NCBI RefSeq assembly: GCF_030649675.1
Contig: NZ_JAUTDR010000007.1
Coordinates: 1 to 64,000 of the forward strand
Source: Haliea sp. E1-2-M8
GTDB lineage: Bacteria > Pseudomonadota > Gammaproteobacteria > Pseudomonadales > Halieaceae
DNA: 64,000 nt
Reading direction: 5' to 3'
Positions within the stretch are counted from its first letter, which is position 1; the number at the start of each line of letters is the position of its first letter. Positions 38,312 to 47,247 of this stretch are shown here, piece by piece. A program made the translations under genes and the position numbers. The notes under the pieces were generated by a model. That model was not told where the DNA came from. It saw only the letters and a list, made by a program, of their open reading frames with translations, and searched no databases.

Positions 38312-40750
38312 TCAGGGTAGCCAGGACCAGATTTCTATTACCACGAAGCGTTGCAGCATCCGGGTAAAGGCCAGCGCCAGTGGCACGGTCTCGTCGCGTA
38401 TTTTGGCATGCCCGGTCATTTCAGATTTCAGCAGCCCTGCTTCGTTCTCCAGGGTGGTGATTACTCTCACCACTTTCCCATATTCCTTGACATCTGCTGC
38501 CGGGGCGATGCGGGTCACTTCACCGTAAAACATCTGGTGAGGGTAAGCCCAGGATTTGAGGCGAACGCGTTCACCCAGCCTGACCTCGGCGATGTCCACC
38601 TCCGGAACACTGATTTCTGCCTTCACACTGCTCGTCTTCTCCACGACCACGAGCAAGTCGCCCTCTCGTAGATAGTCGCCGACGGAAAACTCGAGGCTAC
38701 CTGAGACAATGCGTCCCTGGATAGGCGACTTCAGAGTCGTGTAGGCCAGCTGTACCCGGTAATAGGCCAGCTCCGTCTCCTGCTGCTCGATTTTTGACTC
38801 CAGCACGGCAATCTCATCGGGCCGCGCTGCCGCTTCCAGCCTGGCGAGATTGAGTTGGGCTTCCTCCAGCTTCTCCTGGTCGACTGCCGCATCGGAGATC
38901 GCGGTTTCATACAGGCTAAGGGACACTTGCCCGGTTTCCACCAGTGTTGAGTAGCGAGCAGCCTTCTTGTCGCTATACTGCAGTCTGGTCGTCGCAGTTT
39001 TAACACGCTGCCGGGCGACCTCCCTTTCCTCCATGGGTGCGCCGTCAAGCAGCAAGCGGAGCTGCGCATTGAGCTCCCTGAGCTTCGCCTCGCCGACGCT
39101 CACTGCGCTGCGGGCTTCATCGTCTGATAGCTTTGCGATGACCTGCCCTGGTTCCACGAGGTCACCCTCCTTGATCAGGATTTGTCGCACCTCGCCGGGA
39201 ATCAATGCACGCACATCAACGCGCTCCGCCGGCAGTATTACGAACTCGCCACCTGGCTCGTACGGCCAGGGCAGCAAGCCAATGAGAATCAGCCCCCCCA
39301 GGATGAGCAGGGTACGGAGCTTGGGATAGAAGGGTGATTTTTTGGCAGAATAGCGGCTTTGCGGTGAGCTCAACGCCTTGGAGGCCTTATCGATCCGCTT
39401 CACACGTTGCCACGCTGACCACACCGGGCTAACCAGCCCCAGCGTCACTATGGTCAGCAAAATGAGAACCCCGGCGCCCCCCATGCGTTGCTCCAGCCAC
39501 GGACCCAGCAGGGCGAAGAGGAGGTAGCAGACGAACAGCAGGAAAGCGACAATACAAATACCGTAAACGCGTACCGCCCACGGATAGGGTTTCTCGCCCC
39601 GGTTACCCCAGCCGCGCGGTTGCTCGCGCAGACTGAATGCCGAGGTGAGCGCACGTTCGCGTAGATCGCCCGTGCGCAGGGCCGCGGCGAGGATGTCGTA
39701 CCCGGCGCCCTTTACCAGAGGATTGAGTTGGATCAGGAATGTGATTGCTGACACGACAGTGGTCCATGCGAAGATAAGAGGGAGAAAGGTGCCGTTTGAT
39801 CGACTGGCTATCCAGCCCGCTACCGATAACACCAGGATAAATAGCAGGGTGGTCAGGTCGGATCCCCGCAATCGCATCCGCTTGTGACGGTTACGAATGA
39901 ACTGGGAATCCACTGTATCGGCATAGAATCGCGGCAGAATCCAGGCGAAGAACGCGATCCCGAACGGTGCGTCTACTCCAGTTTCGCTCTTGAAAATTGA
40001 CGCCTTGGATAGTTGCGTGGACAGGTTGACCACCACCAGACTGATCAACATCGCCTGGATCAGATTGGTATGTCCCAGCAATCGAACCACGTCCCGATAA
40101 AAGGTGTCCCAATTGGACAGGACGCCGTACAGCGCGCCAGCGAAGGCGAACAACAGGGCGAGCAACAGATATGTATTGCGTGCAGGCAGGCTTATCAAGT
40201 ACCCCAAGGGAGACAGCGGCTGACTCCACAGCGGGATACGGATCTTCGGCCGCTTGCGCTCGAGCTCCTGTCGCAGCTCTTCAATCGGCCGGGCATGAGC
40301 CGGCTGGTCGTCGCGGTTGGGCGGCGGGGGAGCCGGGCGAACATCCGGGCGCAGTCCACGAACAGTGTTGTCGCGAACCACTGGGCGGGCCGCGCGGCCG
40401 GCTCCGGCAACTTCCCGTACTGTTTCGTTGATGACCTCCTCATCAGGATCCGCTTCAGCGGGATCATCGGCGAGTCGATCCTCGCCTTCGCGCGCGAGAA
40501 GCCCCTCTTCCAGTAAGCGCTCGCTGAACAATTCGAGCTTATCACGCTCAAAGGAAACGTTCTTGCGCTTGTAGAAATCCGAGAGTATTTGATCGAATGT
40601 CCGCTTGCCGTCGAACAACACCATCAAATCGTACTCGTCGGCGGTAAACGAGTAAGTGCCGCCGTGCGCCGCTGTCAGCAGAACGGCTGGCTCCTTGCCC
40701 TGGAAGATCTCGCGCTTCCTGGTGAACGTCAGCCGGTAAATGTTACTCAT
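38312..40750 (-). CDS. PqqD-like / M50-like (zinc motif lost) / HlyD fusion membrane protein
   Basis: An 812-residue fusion. Residues 1-88 resemble a PqqD-type peptide-binding domain (GGTYSFTADEYDLMVLFDGK). A Pro-rich linker (about 90-170) follows. Residues 180-440 are a multi-span core with the layout of M50 site-2-type proteins (FFAWILPRFYADTVDS, LIQLNPLVKGAGYDILAAAL). The metal-binding HExxH position reads STQLSKA (244-250), and the distal NPxxxxDG motif has lost its Asp (NPLVKGAGYD), so protease activity is unlikely. Residues about 500-812 form a HlyD-type adaptor: a biotinyl/lipoyl half (GEVRQILIKEGDLVEPGQVI), a coiled coil, and TTLKSPIQGRIVSG. Export of a peptide or small product is the likely job. 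Its start overlaps the CoA-transferase stop by 8 bases. Confidence 0.78.
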   Translation of the reverse strand: MSNIYRLTFTRKREIFQGKEPAVLLTAAHGGTYSFTADEYDLMVLFDGKRTFDQILSDFYKRKNVSFERDKLELFSERLLEEGLLAREGEDRLADDPAEADPDEEVINETVREVAGAGRAARPVVRDNTVRGLRPDVRPAPPPPNRDDQPAHARPIEELRQELERKRPKIRIPLWSQPLSPLGYLISLPARNTYLLLALLFAFAGALYGVLSNWDTFYRDVVRLLGHTNLIQAMLISLVVVNLSTQLSKASIFKSETGVDAPFGIAFFAWILPRFYADTVDSQFIRNRHKRMRLRGSDLTTLLFILVLSVAGWIASRSNGTFLPLIFAWTTVVSAITFLIQLNPLVKGAGYDILAAALRTGDLRERALTSAFSLREQPRGWGNRGEKPYPWAVRVYGICIVAFLLFVCYLLFALLGPWLEQRMGGAGVLILLTIVTLGLVSPVWSAWQRVKRIDKASKALSSPQSRYSAKKSPFYPKLRTLLILGGLILIGLLPWPYEPGGEFVILPAERVDVRALIPGEVRQILIKEGDLVEPGQVIAKLSDDEARSAVSVGEAKLRELNAQLRLLLDGAPMEEREVARQRVKTATTRLQYSDKKAARYSTLVETGQVSLSLYETAISDAAVDQEKLEEAQLNLARLEAAARPDEIAVLESKIEQQETELAYYRVQLAYTTLKSPIQGRIVSGSLEFSVGDYLREGDLLVVVEKTSSVKAEISVPEVDIAEVRLGERVRLKSWAYPHQMFYGEVTRIAPAADVKEYGKVVRVITTLENEAGLLKSEMTGHAKIRDETVPLALAFTRMLQRFVVIEIWSWLP

Positions 40751-41969
40751 GGAAATCAACGTCGAAATCAGTGCCGACGGCTTCGTCACGCACGTGCCGG
40801 ACATCGGGTTCGGGTCTGCCAAGCAGGTTGACCGTCACATCCTGGTTTGCTTCTCCAAGTGCCGGGCCGGGACGGCACTCGCTTATGCCGGGCGAGAGCC
40901 GAAACGGCACGCCGGGGAACACCGGGTCCCCGGTGCCGCGGTTCGATGGAATGAAGAAGTCGCGCGCCGCCAGGTGCCTGTCACCATGGAGATCCTGCAC
41001 AGACATCACTGGACCCGCGATGACCCCCACCGCTTGCAACTTGTTCATTACTTCCAGCTTGTCCAGGTCCGCGGTCCACTGGCCAATCAAACTGTCCAGC
41101 TCGTCATGCAGGGCACGGCGGCCTTCGACATTCGCGAGCAGTTCGTCAGCTGCGAGTTCAGGCATACAGGCTGCCTCGCACCAGTTCTTCCAGGCGGAAT
41201 CCGAGTCGATGGAGATGACCACCCACTCATCCTCTCCCCGACATTTATAGCAGCCATGCGGAGCGTGATTGGGATGCCGGTTCCCACGCGGTGTGACAAC
41301 GCCTGCGTTGCTGGCGAAGGCCAGCAGGTGCTCGCCGGCGAGTGCGTGGCTGCAGGCTTCAATTTCGGAGAGATCTATCCAACTACCGGTACCCTCGCGT
41401 TGGCGCCTGACCAGAGCTGTCATCAGTGACGCGGCGGCGACAATGCCGTTGGTAACGTCCATCTCCCGTACCCGACGGGGCTCGCTATCAGCGTCGTAGC
41501 CGGTGAGCGATTGCAGGCCGCTGGTGGCTTCGATGCCACCGCCATAACCGGCGTAGCTCGCTTCAGGGCCGGTCGCGCCATTGGAGCTCAAGGAGATGAG
41601 GATGATATCCTCACGAATTGCTTTTAGCCGCGGGTAGTCAAAACCCAGTCGCGTGAGAACCCCCGGCCGCGAGTTGGAGATCACGGCGTCGCTGTGACTG
41701 ACCAGATCTGCGAACACGCTCGCATCCCGGGTGTCGTGCAGATCGAGGATCATTGAGCGCTTGTTGCGAGCAAGCTGGCGGAGCCGGATGCTTGAGTTGA
41801 AGCCTTCCTCACTGGCCACATGGCCACGCATGACATCCATACGCCTGAAGTACTCAACCTTGATAACCTCGGCGCCAAAATCGGCCATTAAACGGGCTGC
41901 GTGAGGCCCGGCCCATTCATGCGTAAGGTCAACAATTCTTACGCCATCCAGCGGTTGCTTGTTATTCAC
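40743..41969 (-). CDS. CaiB/BaiF family III CoA-transferase (second copy)
   Basis: A 408-residue family III CoA-transferase. It opens LDGVRIVDLTHEWAGPHAAR with the usual LADFGAEVIKVE-like stretch. SNSRPGVLTRLGFDY, GYGGGIEATSGLQSLTG and REMDVTNGIVAAASLMTAL follow; the Asp in this last motif is placed as the catalytic aspartate of the family. The enzyme moves CoA between carboxylic acids. It abuts its paralogue (stop at 41970, start at 41969) and overlaps the PqqD-M50-HlyD gene. Its acid substrate is not predictable. Confidence 0.9.
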   Translation of the reverse strand: MNNKQPLDGVRIVDLTHEWAGPHAARLMADFGAEVIKVEYFRRMDVMRGHVASEEGFNSSIRLRQLARNKRSMILDLHDTRDASVFADLVSHSDAVISNSRPGVLTRLGFDYPRLKAIREDIILISLSSNGATGPEASYAGYGGGIEATSGLQSLTGYDADSEPRRVREMDVTNGIVAAASLMTALVRRQREGTGSWIDLSEIEACSHALAGEHLLAFASNAGVVTPRGNRHPNHAPHGCYKCRGEDEWVVISIDSDSAWKNWCEAACMPELAADELLANVEGRRALHDELDSLIGQWTADLDKLEVMNKLQAVGVIAGPVMSVQDLHGDRHLAARDFFIPSNRGTGDPVFPGVPFRLSPGISECRPGPALGEANQDVTVNLLGRPEPDVRHVRDEAVGTDFDVDFHE

Positions 41970-43175
41970 CTAAACGACTCCCTGATCGCGCAGAGCGGCG
42001 ACATCGGCGGCATCCATCGCCAGCCAGTCGCCCAGTGCTGCTGCCGTGTGTTCTCCGAGTATTGGCGCGCGGCCCATGGTCCAGTCGGTACCTTCTATTC
42101 GAAATGGAGCTGCGCACATGCTCAGCCTGCCCACTTCTGGATGTTCGTCGCACTCTCGCAAGAACTCGCGTGCTGCATGCTGTGGTGACTCCAGCGCATC
42201 TGCCATACTTGCAAGATAGCCAAACGCCAGCCCCAGTGCCTGCCCTTTATGGTAGATTTCCTTGCCGGTAGTGGCCATTAGCCAGGGCTTTATGAGGTTT
42301 TCTACCCGCTCGCGCCGCGCGACCCGTCCATACACGTGAGCCAGCTCCGGATCGGCCAACTCCGGTTCTTCAAACAGGTCGGCCGCTTTGTGCCAGTGAC
42401 GCATGGGGCCGCCGATTACCGCAGCGTAACCGTCTTTGCACGGGTAGCAACGCCAGGGGACAAATGGATGATCGTCGCCGTTACGCCGAGCCACCTTTCC
42501 GGTGCTCAGGAACACGGCAAGCTGAAGCTCGATATTTTCGATGCTGCTTTCCTGCAGTGACACATCGACGTGTTCCCCACGACCGGTGAAGCCTGTGCGG
42601 AAAAGCGCCATAAGGGTGGCGATGTAGGCGTGCAGGCCACCGGTATATAGTGCGATGGCAGGCCCGGAGTCCAGGGGAGGGCGGTCAGGGTCGCCGGTGG
42701 CTACCATGCAGCCACTCATTGCATACAGTACTGTCTCGTCTGCGCGGAAATCCCGGTAAGGCCCCGTTTGTCCGAAATTGGAGATCGACGTCACTACCAG
42801 TCCTGGATTGCTGGCCCGCATCTCTGCAGGGGCCAGGCCGAGGCGTTGCAGGGTGCCCGGGGAAAAACTTTCCACAACGACATCCGCTTCCGCCACGAGC
42901 CGCCGTGCAATGTCCAAACCTTGCTCACTTTTCAAATCCAGGGTGAGGCTTTGTTTGCCAGCGTTCAGCCAATGAAACGCCAGGCCGCGCTCCAGGCCGC
43001 CCTGGTTGTTCACAAAGGGAGCCACATGTCGCAGCAAATCCCCGGTGGCCGGCCTCTCGATTTTCAGTACCTGGGCGCCGTAGCCGGCGAGCAGCCGGGT
43101 GCAGTAGGGCCCCGCTCTTTCGTGGGTGAAGTCGACTACCTTGATTCCGCTTAGTGGCTGTGTCATTGCGTCCAT
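41970..43175 (-). CDS. CaiB/BaiF family III CoA-transferase (first copy)
   Basis: A 401-residue paralogue of its downstream neighbour. It opens LSGIKVVDFTHERAGPYCTR, with LAGYGAQVLKIERPATGD, VVESFSPGTLQRLGL, SISNFGQTGPY and GRGEHVDVSLQESSIE. The catalytic Asp is placed in RPPLDSGPAIALYTGG. Two side-by-side, diverged copies suggest either two substrates or a heteromeric enzyme. The ATG at 43175 (MDAMTQPL) or 43166 begins the gene, nine bases after the upstream stop. Confidence 0.9.
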   Translation of the reverse strand: MDAMTQPLSGIKVVDFTHERAGPYCTRLLAGYGAQVLKIERPATGDLLRHVAPFVNNQGGLERGLAFHWLNAGKQSLTLDLKSEQGLDIARRLVAEADVVVESFSPGTLQRLGLAPAEMRASNPGLVVTSISNFGQTGPYRDFRADETVLYAMSGCMVATGDPDRPPLDSGPAIALYTGGLHAYIATLMALFRTGFTGRGEHVDVSLQESSIENIELQLAVFLSTGKVARRNGDDHPFVPWRCYPCKDGYAAVIGGPMRHWHKAADLFEEPELADPELAHVYGRVARRERVENLIKPWLMATTGKEIYHKGQALGLAFGYLASMADALESPQHAAREFLRECDEHPEVGRLSMCAAPFRIEGTDWTMGRAPILGEHTAAALGDWLAMDAADVAALRDQGVV

Positions 43176-43184
43176 GGATATTCG

Positions 43185-45653
43185 TCAGCTCCTGTCCTCT
43201 GCCACGGTGCCAGCCGCAGGTTCCTGTGACTGCAGTTCGGGCTCTTGCACTTTGCCGAAAGTACTCTGCAGAGTTCTTGCGATGCCTACCAGTGGACGAT
43301 TGTCCGATTCCTGTTCAATTGCCACCTGTATTTGCGTGCGCAAAAACTCGCTAAACGCAGCAAGCTGTTCCGGGTTATCCGGGTCATCGACATGGTCGCG
43401 GATTGATACCTTTGGCAGAAACTGAACCAGGTATGTGGCTGCCATCTCGTCGCGTCTATTGGCGCGAACCTGGTGATTCTTGAAGTCCAGCAACATGTGG
43501 CTTTCATGGGTGCCAAGAAAAACCACCGGTACAATGGCTGCGTCGGTGGACCACGCCATGCGGGCGAAATCCGGTTCAAAGCTCCGCGTTTGATACGGGG
43601 GAAGGGATGATTGCTCTTCCGGATAACACAGCACTGCCTCGCCAAGCTCCAGCAAACGGCGGGTATTACCCGTGGACAGGGGTACGAAACCCAGGCGCTC
43701 TACCAACCTGCCGAGAGAGGGCAGCGTTTTGGACAGCTCGAAATAGGCGCAACCCGTGAGCAATCGGGGCGTGCGGCCGGTTGCCTCGGCGATAACGTTC
43801 AAGGTGTAGAGTGCATTGGCGGACACTAAAATGCTGTCAAGAAAGAAGGGGATGGAGGGGTTGTTGCCCATGAACAGCACTGGCCCCGATTTCGGTACGT
43901 TCTCCGCACCGCGGGCACTCAGGTCGTACAGTTCTTTGGCTATGGCCATCGCCTGGCCACACAGGGACTCCAGGTCAATCTGCCCACCCCGCAGGCGCAG
44001 CTCGTCCTGTGACATCTCAAACTCCAGCTCCCCGGATTCGCTGCGCCGCAAAGGCACCTTTATTGGCATAAGCTCGGAGGCGGGCCTGGAGTTGAAGGTC
44101 GCTTTTACCGGCCCCAGCCGATAGCTTTCGGCGGTTCGGCCAGGCGGCGCACCAGCAGGCGTTGAATTGCGGATGGTATCAGTGAGGGTAGCCGAGCCCA
44201 GCCAGATCTCTGTGCCGCCGCGGGGATTGTGGCGGTATTCAAAGCGGGTGCCGTCAAAGTGGGCGACTTCGGGGCCGAATACATTCACCGTGCCGATCGC
44301 CACCCCGTAGGGTGTAGTGACGATGTTTCGACAGCCGATATTATAGGGATTACCGAAACCGGTTTTGGTCACTGGTGTCCAGTGGTCTCCGTCTGCTGTG
44401 CTCCACAAGTCGAACCCGGACTGGTGCTCAATGATCTTTTCAATACCGATCTCTCGCACCACGGCCGCGACGGGCCCTGGCCACAGGTCCAGGTTGATGA
44501 AGCGCAAGTAGGTGGACCAATCCGCGGTTCCAACATAGAGCCTTCCATCGTGCACGCCCATGCGCCAGATATAGCCGTTGAAGAAGTTGTTCCAGCCGGG
44601 AAAGTACCCACTGGTCGGCAGGCGTATGCCTTCGGGCGTCATACGGGGTACGCCCACGCAAATCTCCCAGCTGCCATCGGGAAACACTCGCAGCACCTCA
44701 CCGGCGGCAGGGCCCACCTGGTTGACCCGATCGTAGCCGCCATCCTGGATGCCGGTGCCGATGTAAAGTGCGCCACGAAATTCGGCCATCGCGCCGACCG
44801 CCTGGTTCAGGCCGCCGCGGAAGGCGCCGTACTCCAGCACTTTCTCCCAGGTGTAAGGGGCTTCACCCTCGCCTTTGGTTTTCCACAGCTGAAAACCGGA
44901 GCGGACGTTTCCCGTGCCAGCGTACAGATGATCGTCGAACACGCAGATAAAGAACACGACTACGTTGTCTGGATCGCCAAACCCGGGTTTGCTCACTTCG
45001 CGCCACACCCCGTTGCGCGGATCAGCACTCTCAAAAATGATGGGGTACAGGGTTGTGTTGGCGACGTTGTTGGTGGAACCAATGGGCGAGGTGTAAAGGC
45101 GACCCTTGAAAGGCAGTAGCGCGCGGAAGGAGGAGATCCCCTCGTAGCCGAAACCGGGCTCCGATACGGATTCGAAATGGATGCCGTCCTCGGTGCGCAG
45201 GATAACCGGCCCCCAGCTGTAGGTATTGCTGAACGGGCTACAGTAGAGAACTGGCTTTGAGTCGCTGATCCCTCGAAAAACGGCCATGCCGCGAAAGCCT
45301 ATTTCTTTGGGCATTGGCTGACCGTTGCGTCCCATCAGCATGGGCGAGACATAGACTTCACTGCACAGTCCCGTGCTCAGGTCGTAGCGATAGATTCGAG
45401 CACGTATGTCAACGTCGGTGAAAACATCGTCCGGGTTTTCCGGTGTTTTGATTGGCCAGGGATTCCAGCGCGCGGCTGCATGAACCTGGCGCCGCTTGAA
45501 GGCAAGGTTGGCGCGCATCGTGCCGCAGTAGAGACATCCCTCGTAGTACTCCAGCGCGTGGGTGTAGGCATTCCAGCCGTCGCCGTAACCGTTCAGGCCG
45601 AGGGGCACAAAATGCTCCTGGCGTAACTCTGGGCCGGGTGATCCATCACTCAT
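43185..45653 (-). CDS. beta-propeller / lysophospholipid-acyltransferase-like fusion protein
   Basis: An 822-residue two-part protein. Residues 1 to about 480 carry repeated motifs of a beta-propeller type: ILRTEDGIHFESVSEPGFGY, FESADPRNGVWREVSKPGFG, FQLWKTKGEG, GFDLWSTADGDHWTPVTKTG. The same x-W/F-x-V-x-KPGFG ending recurs in each blade. Residues about 580-780 look like a PlsC-type acyltransferase: GPVLFMGNNPSIPFFLDS, where the usual His of the HxxxxD block is Asn598, then LVERLGFVPL and GEAVLCYPEEQ in place of FPEG. Activity is therefore uncertain. No signal peptide is seen. The ATG at 45653 is preferred over a GTG at 45695. It leads the four-gene operon. Confidence 0.75.
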   Translation of the reverse strand: MSDGSPGPELRQEHFVPLGLNGYGDGWNAYTHALEYYEGCLYCGTMRANLAFKRRQVHAAARWNPWPIKTPENPDDVFTDVDIRARIYRYDLSTGLCSEVYVSPMLMGRNGQPMPKEIGFRGMAVFRGISDSKPVLYCSPFSNTYSWGPVILRTEDGIHFESVSEPGFGYEGISSFRALLPFKGRLYTSPIGSTNNVANTTLYPIIFESADPRNGVWREVSKPGFGDPDNVVVFFICVFDDHLYAGTGNVRSGFQLWKTKGEGEAPYTWEKVLEYGAFRGGLNQAVGAMAEFRGALYIGTGIQDGGYDRVNQVGPAAGEVLRVFPDGSWEICVGVPRMTPEGIRLPTSGYFPGWNNFFNGYIWRMGVHDGRLYVGTADWSTYLRFINLDLWPGPVAAVVREIGIEKIIEHQSGFDLWSTADGDHWTPVTKTGFGNPYNIGCRNIVTTPYGVAIGTVNVFGPEVAHFDGTRFEYRHNPRGGTEIWLGSATLTDTIRNSTPAGAPPGRTAESYRLGPVKATFNSRPASELMPIKVPLRRSESGELEFEMSQDELRLRGGQIDLESLCGQAMAIAKELYDLSARGAENVPKSGPVLFMGNNPSIPFFLDSILVSANALYTLNVIAEATGRTPRLLTGCAYFELSKTLPSLGRLVERLGFVPLSTGNTRRLLELGEAVLCYPEEQSSLPPYQTRSFEPDFARMAWSTDAAIVPVVFLGTHESHMLLDFKNHQVRANRRDEMAATYLVQFLPKVSIRDHVDDPDNPEQLAAFSEFLRTQIQVAIEQESDNRPLVGIARTLQSTFGKVQEPELQSQEPAAGTVAEDRS

Positions 45654-46021
45654 CTTGCGCTGCCTGCCTGTATTAAGCACGCTGAGACAGCCCACCGCAG
45701 TCTAAGGCAACGCGGTGGGTTATACCCGTTTGAGCGTTTCGTCCAATAATTAAACCGCTTTACTTCACCCCTTTATATTCAGTCAGGTGTTGCCAGGTAC
45801 AACATCCGGAGAAACGCCACACTTGACACCGGTTCATTGCCTTTTGATTTATATTAGCAGAAGAAAAAAAGTTTGATATGCGAATTGATAAAATTGTTTG
45901 GCGGGTGGACACACTTCAGAAATATAGCGCATGTCGCCTTATGCAAATTTGACCTTTCCCTGGTCCGTGAATCGACCCTTGAGCCTGGTGCACAAGGGTC
46001 CATTCAATGACATTGGCCCGC
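45654..46021. other. AT-rich intergenic region, likely promoter of the propeller-acyltransferase operon
   Basis: This 368-bp gap contains a markedly AT-rich patch (about 45838-45900, including TTTGATTTATATTAGC and GATAAAATTG). It lies upstream of the minus-strand operon and downstream of the esterase gene. It is the obvious site for the operon promoter; I could not fix -35/-10 elements with confidence. Confidence 0.45.
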
Positions 46022-47065
46022 CTAGCGCGAGCGGGTCCTGAAGAACTCCCAGATGGTCTCGGCCATCTCGATGTCGTTGTTCTGGTTGCCTTGGGCAGCC
46101 TGGAGCACGCCGCTCATTTTCGCTGCCCGACTTGGTTCGGTATGGCCGGCGCCCTGGACTTCATAGGCTATTACGGCGTTCCCGGCAGGAGAGCCTTCTC
46201 GAATGCGCTTGACGATTCTGGAATCGTCAGACTTGTTTTTGTCCTCCACTTCGGAAGTTCTTTCCGGCGCGCTCTCCAATTTGTTCCACTTTACCCAGGT
46301 ATTTGCTGTTTCACGCGCGGACAAAACGTCACCGCGGCCTCCTTTCATGGCGCCGCCCTCAAACGGTGCAATGGGGTCCGCGGTGCCGTGCATCATCAGA
46401 ATGGGAACGGGTTCCGAAGGTGGAGAGCATTTGTTGGCCCTGGGTAACAGCGCCACAACGGGAGCGACGGCAGCTACTTCCGAGGACATCTCCATCGCTA
46501 CCCTCATTGCCATATGACCGCCATTGGACATGCCCGTCACGTAGACACGCTTGCGATCCCCGTTGAGGTTTTCGACCGTGTAGTTGATCAGTTGCCTGAC
46601 GAACGCCACATCGTCTACCTTGGGGTTGTTTTTGGCATCCCGACGGCAGTCGTTCCAGGCAGGTTTGGACCGCCAACCTTCAGCCTCCATACCCAGGGGG
46701 TAGACAACGAGAAAGCCTTCGCGCTCCGCCACATCCATCCACTTGGAAGACGCCGAGCTGACGAGACCTTCACCCAGGATGTGCCGCATATTATCGCCAT
46801 AGCCGTGTAAATAGATCACGATCGGCAGCTGCTTGCTCGCGGAGTTTCCGGGTACGTAGTAGCTGAATTCGCGCTCATTTCCATCGACCGTCATCGTCTG
46901 TCTGTGCACACCTTGGGAGACCTCGGTCATCTCCTCTCCCCCCTGTGTCCGGGTTTCCTCTGCAGAACTTTCCGCGGAGGTGTTGGCGCAACCAAGAATG
47001 AAAAGTAGCACCGAGACGCCAAGGGTGATGTTCGGCAAAATGAGTTTCGAAGATAATCTGCGCAT
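46022..47065 (-). CDS. PHB-depolymerase/LpqC-type esterase, predicted lipoprotein
   Basis: A 347-residue alpha/beta hydrolase with a lipobox signal (SVLLFILGCANTS, Cys26). The catalytic Ser lies in VTGMSNGGHMAMR, the Asp in MMHGTADPIAPFEGG and the His in GAGHTEPSR. The oxyanion region is IVIYLHGYGDNM. This is the order seen in secreted poly(3-hydroxyalkanoate) depolymerase-like and feruloyl-type esterases. GGAG lies eight bases before the ATG at 47065. Substrate unknown: likely an extracellular or periplasmic ester. Confidence 0.88.
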   Translation of the reverse strand: MRRLSSKLILPNITLGVSVLLFILGCANTSAESSAEETRTQGGEEMTEVSQGVHRQTMTVDGNEREFSYYVPGNSASKQLPIVIYLHGYGDNMRHILGEGLVSSASSKWMDVAEREGFLVVYPLGMEAEGWRSKPAWNDCRRDAKNNPKVDDVAFVRQLINYTVENLNGDRKRVYVTGMSNGGHMAMRVAMEMSSEVAAVAPVVALLPRANKCSPPSEPVPILMMHGTADPIAPFEGGAMKGGRGDVLSARETANTWVKWNKLESAPERTSEVEDKNKSDDSRIVKRIREGSPAGNAVIAYEVQGAGHTEPSRAAKMSGVLQAAQGNQNNDIEMAETIWEFFRTRSR

Positions 47066-47247
47066 TGACGTGACTCCGGGTTAGCAAAGGCCTGGCTGGC
47101 CCGCCGATTTTCATTGCTTAATGAATAGCCGGGATTTCGGAATGTGCAAACCCGGGAGTATACTATTCTGGAAGAGGGCTTGATTCCGCACGCTGGCTCG
47201 CCTGCGAAGAACACAATATCTCTATCACCTGATAATAGGCCTTTATC

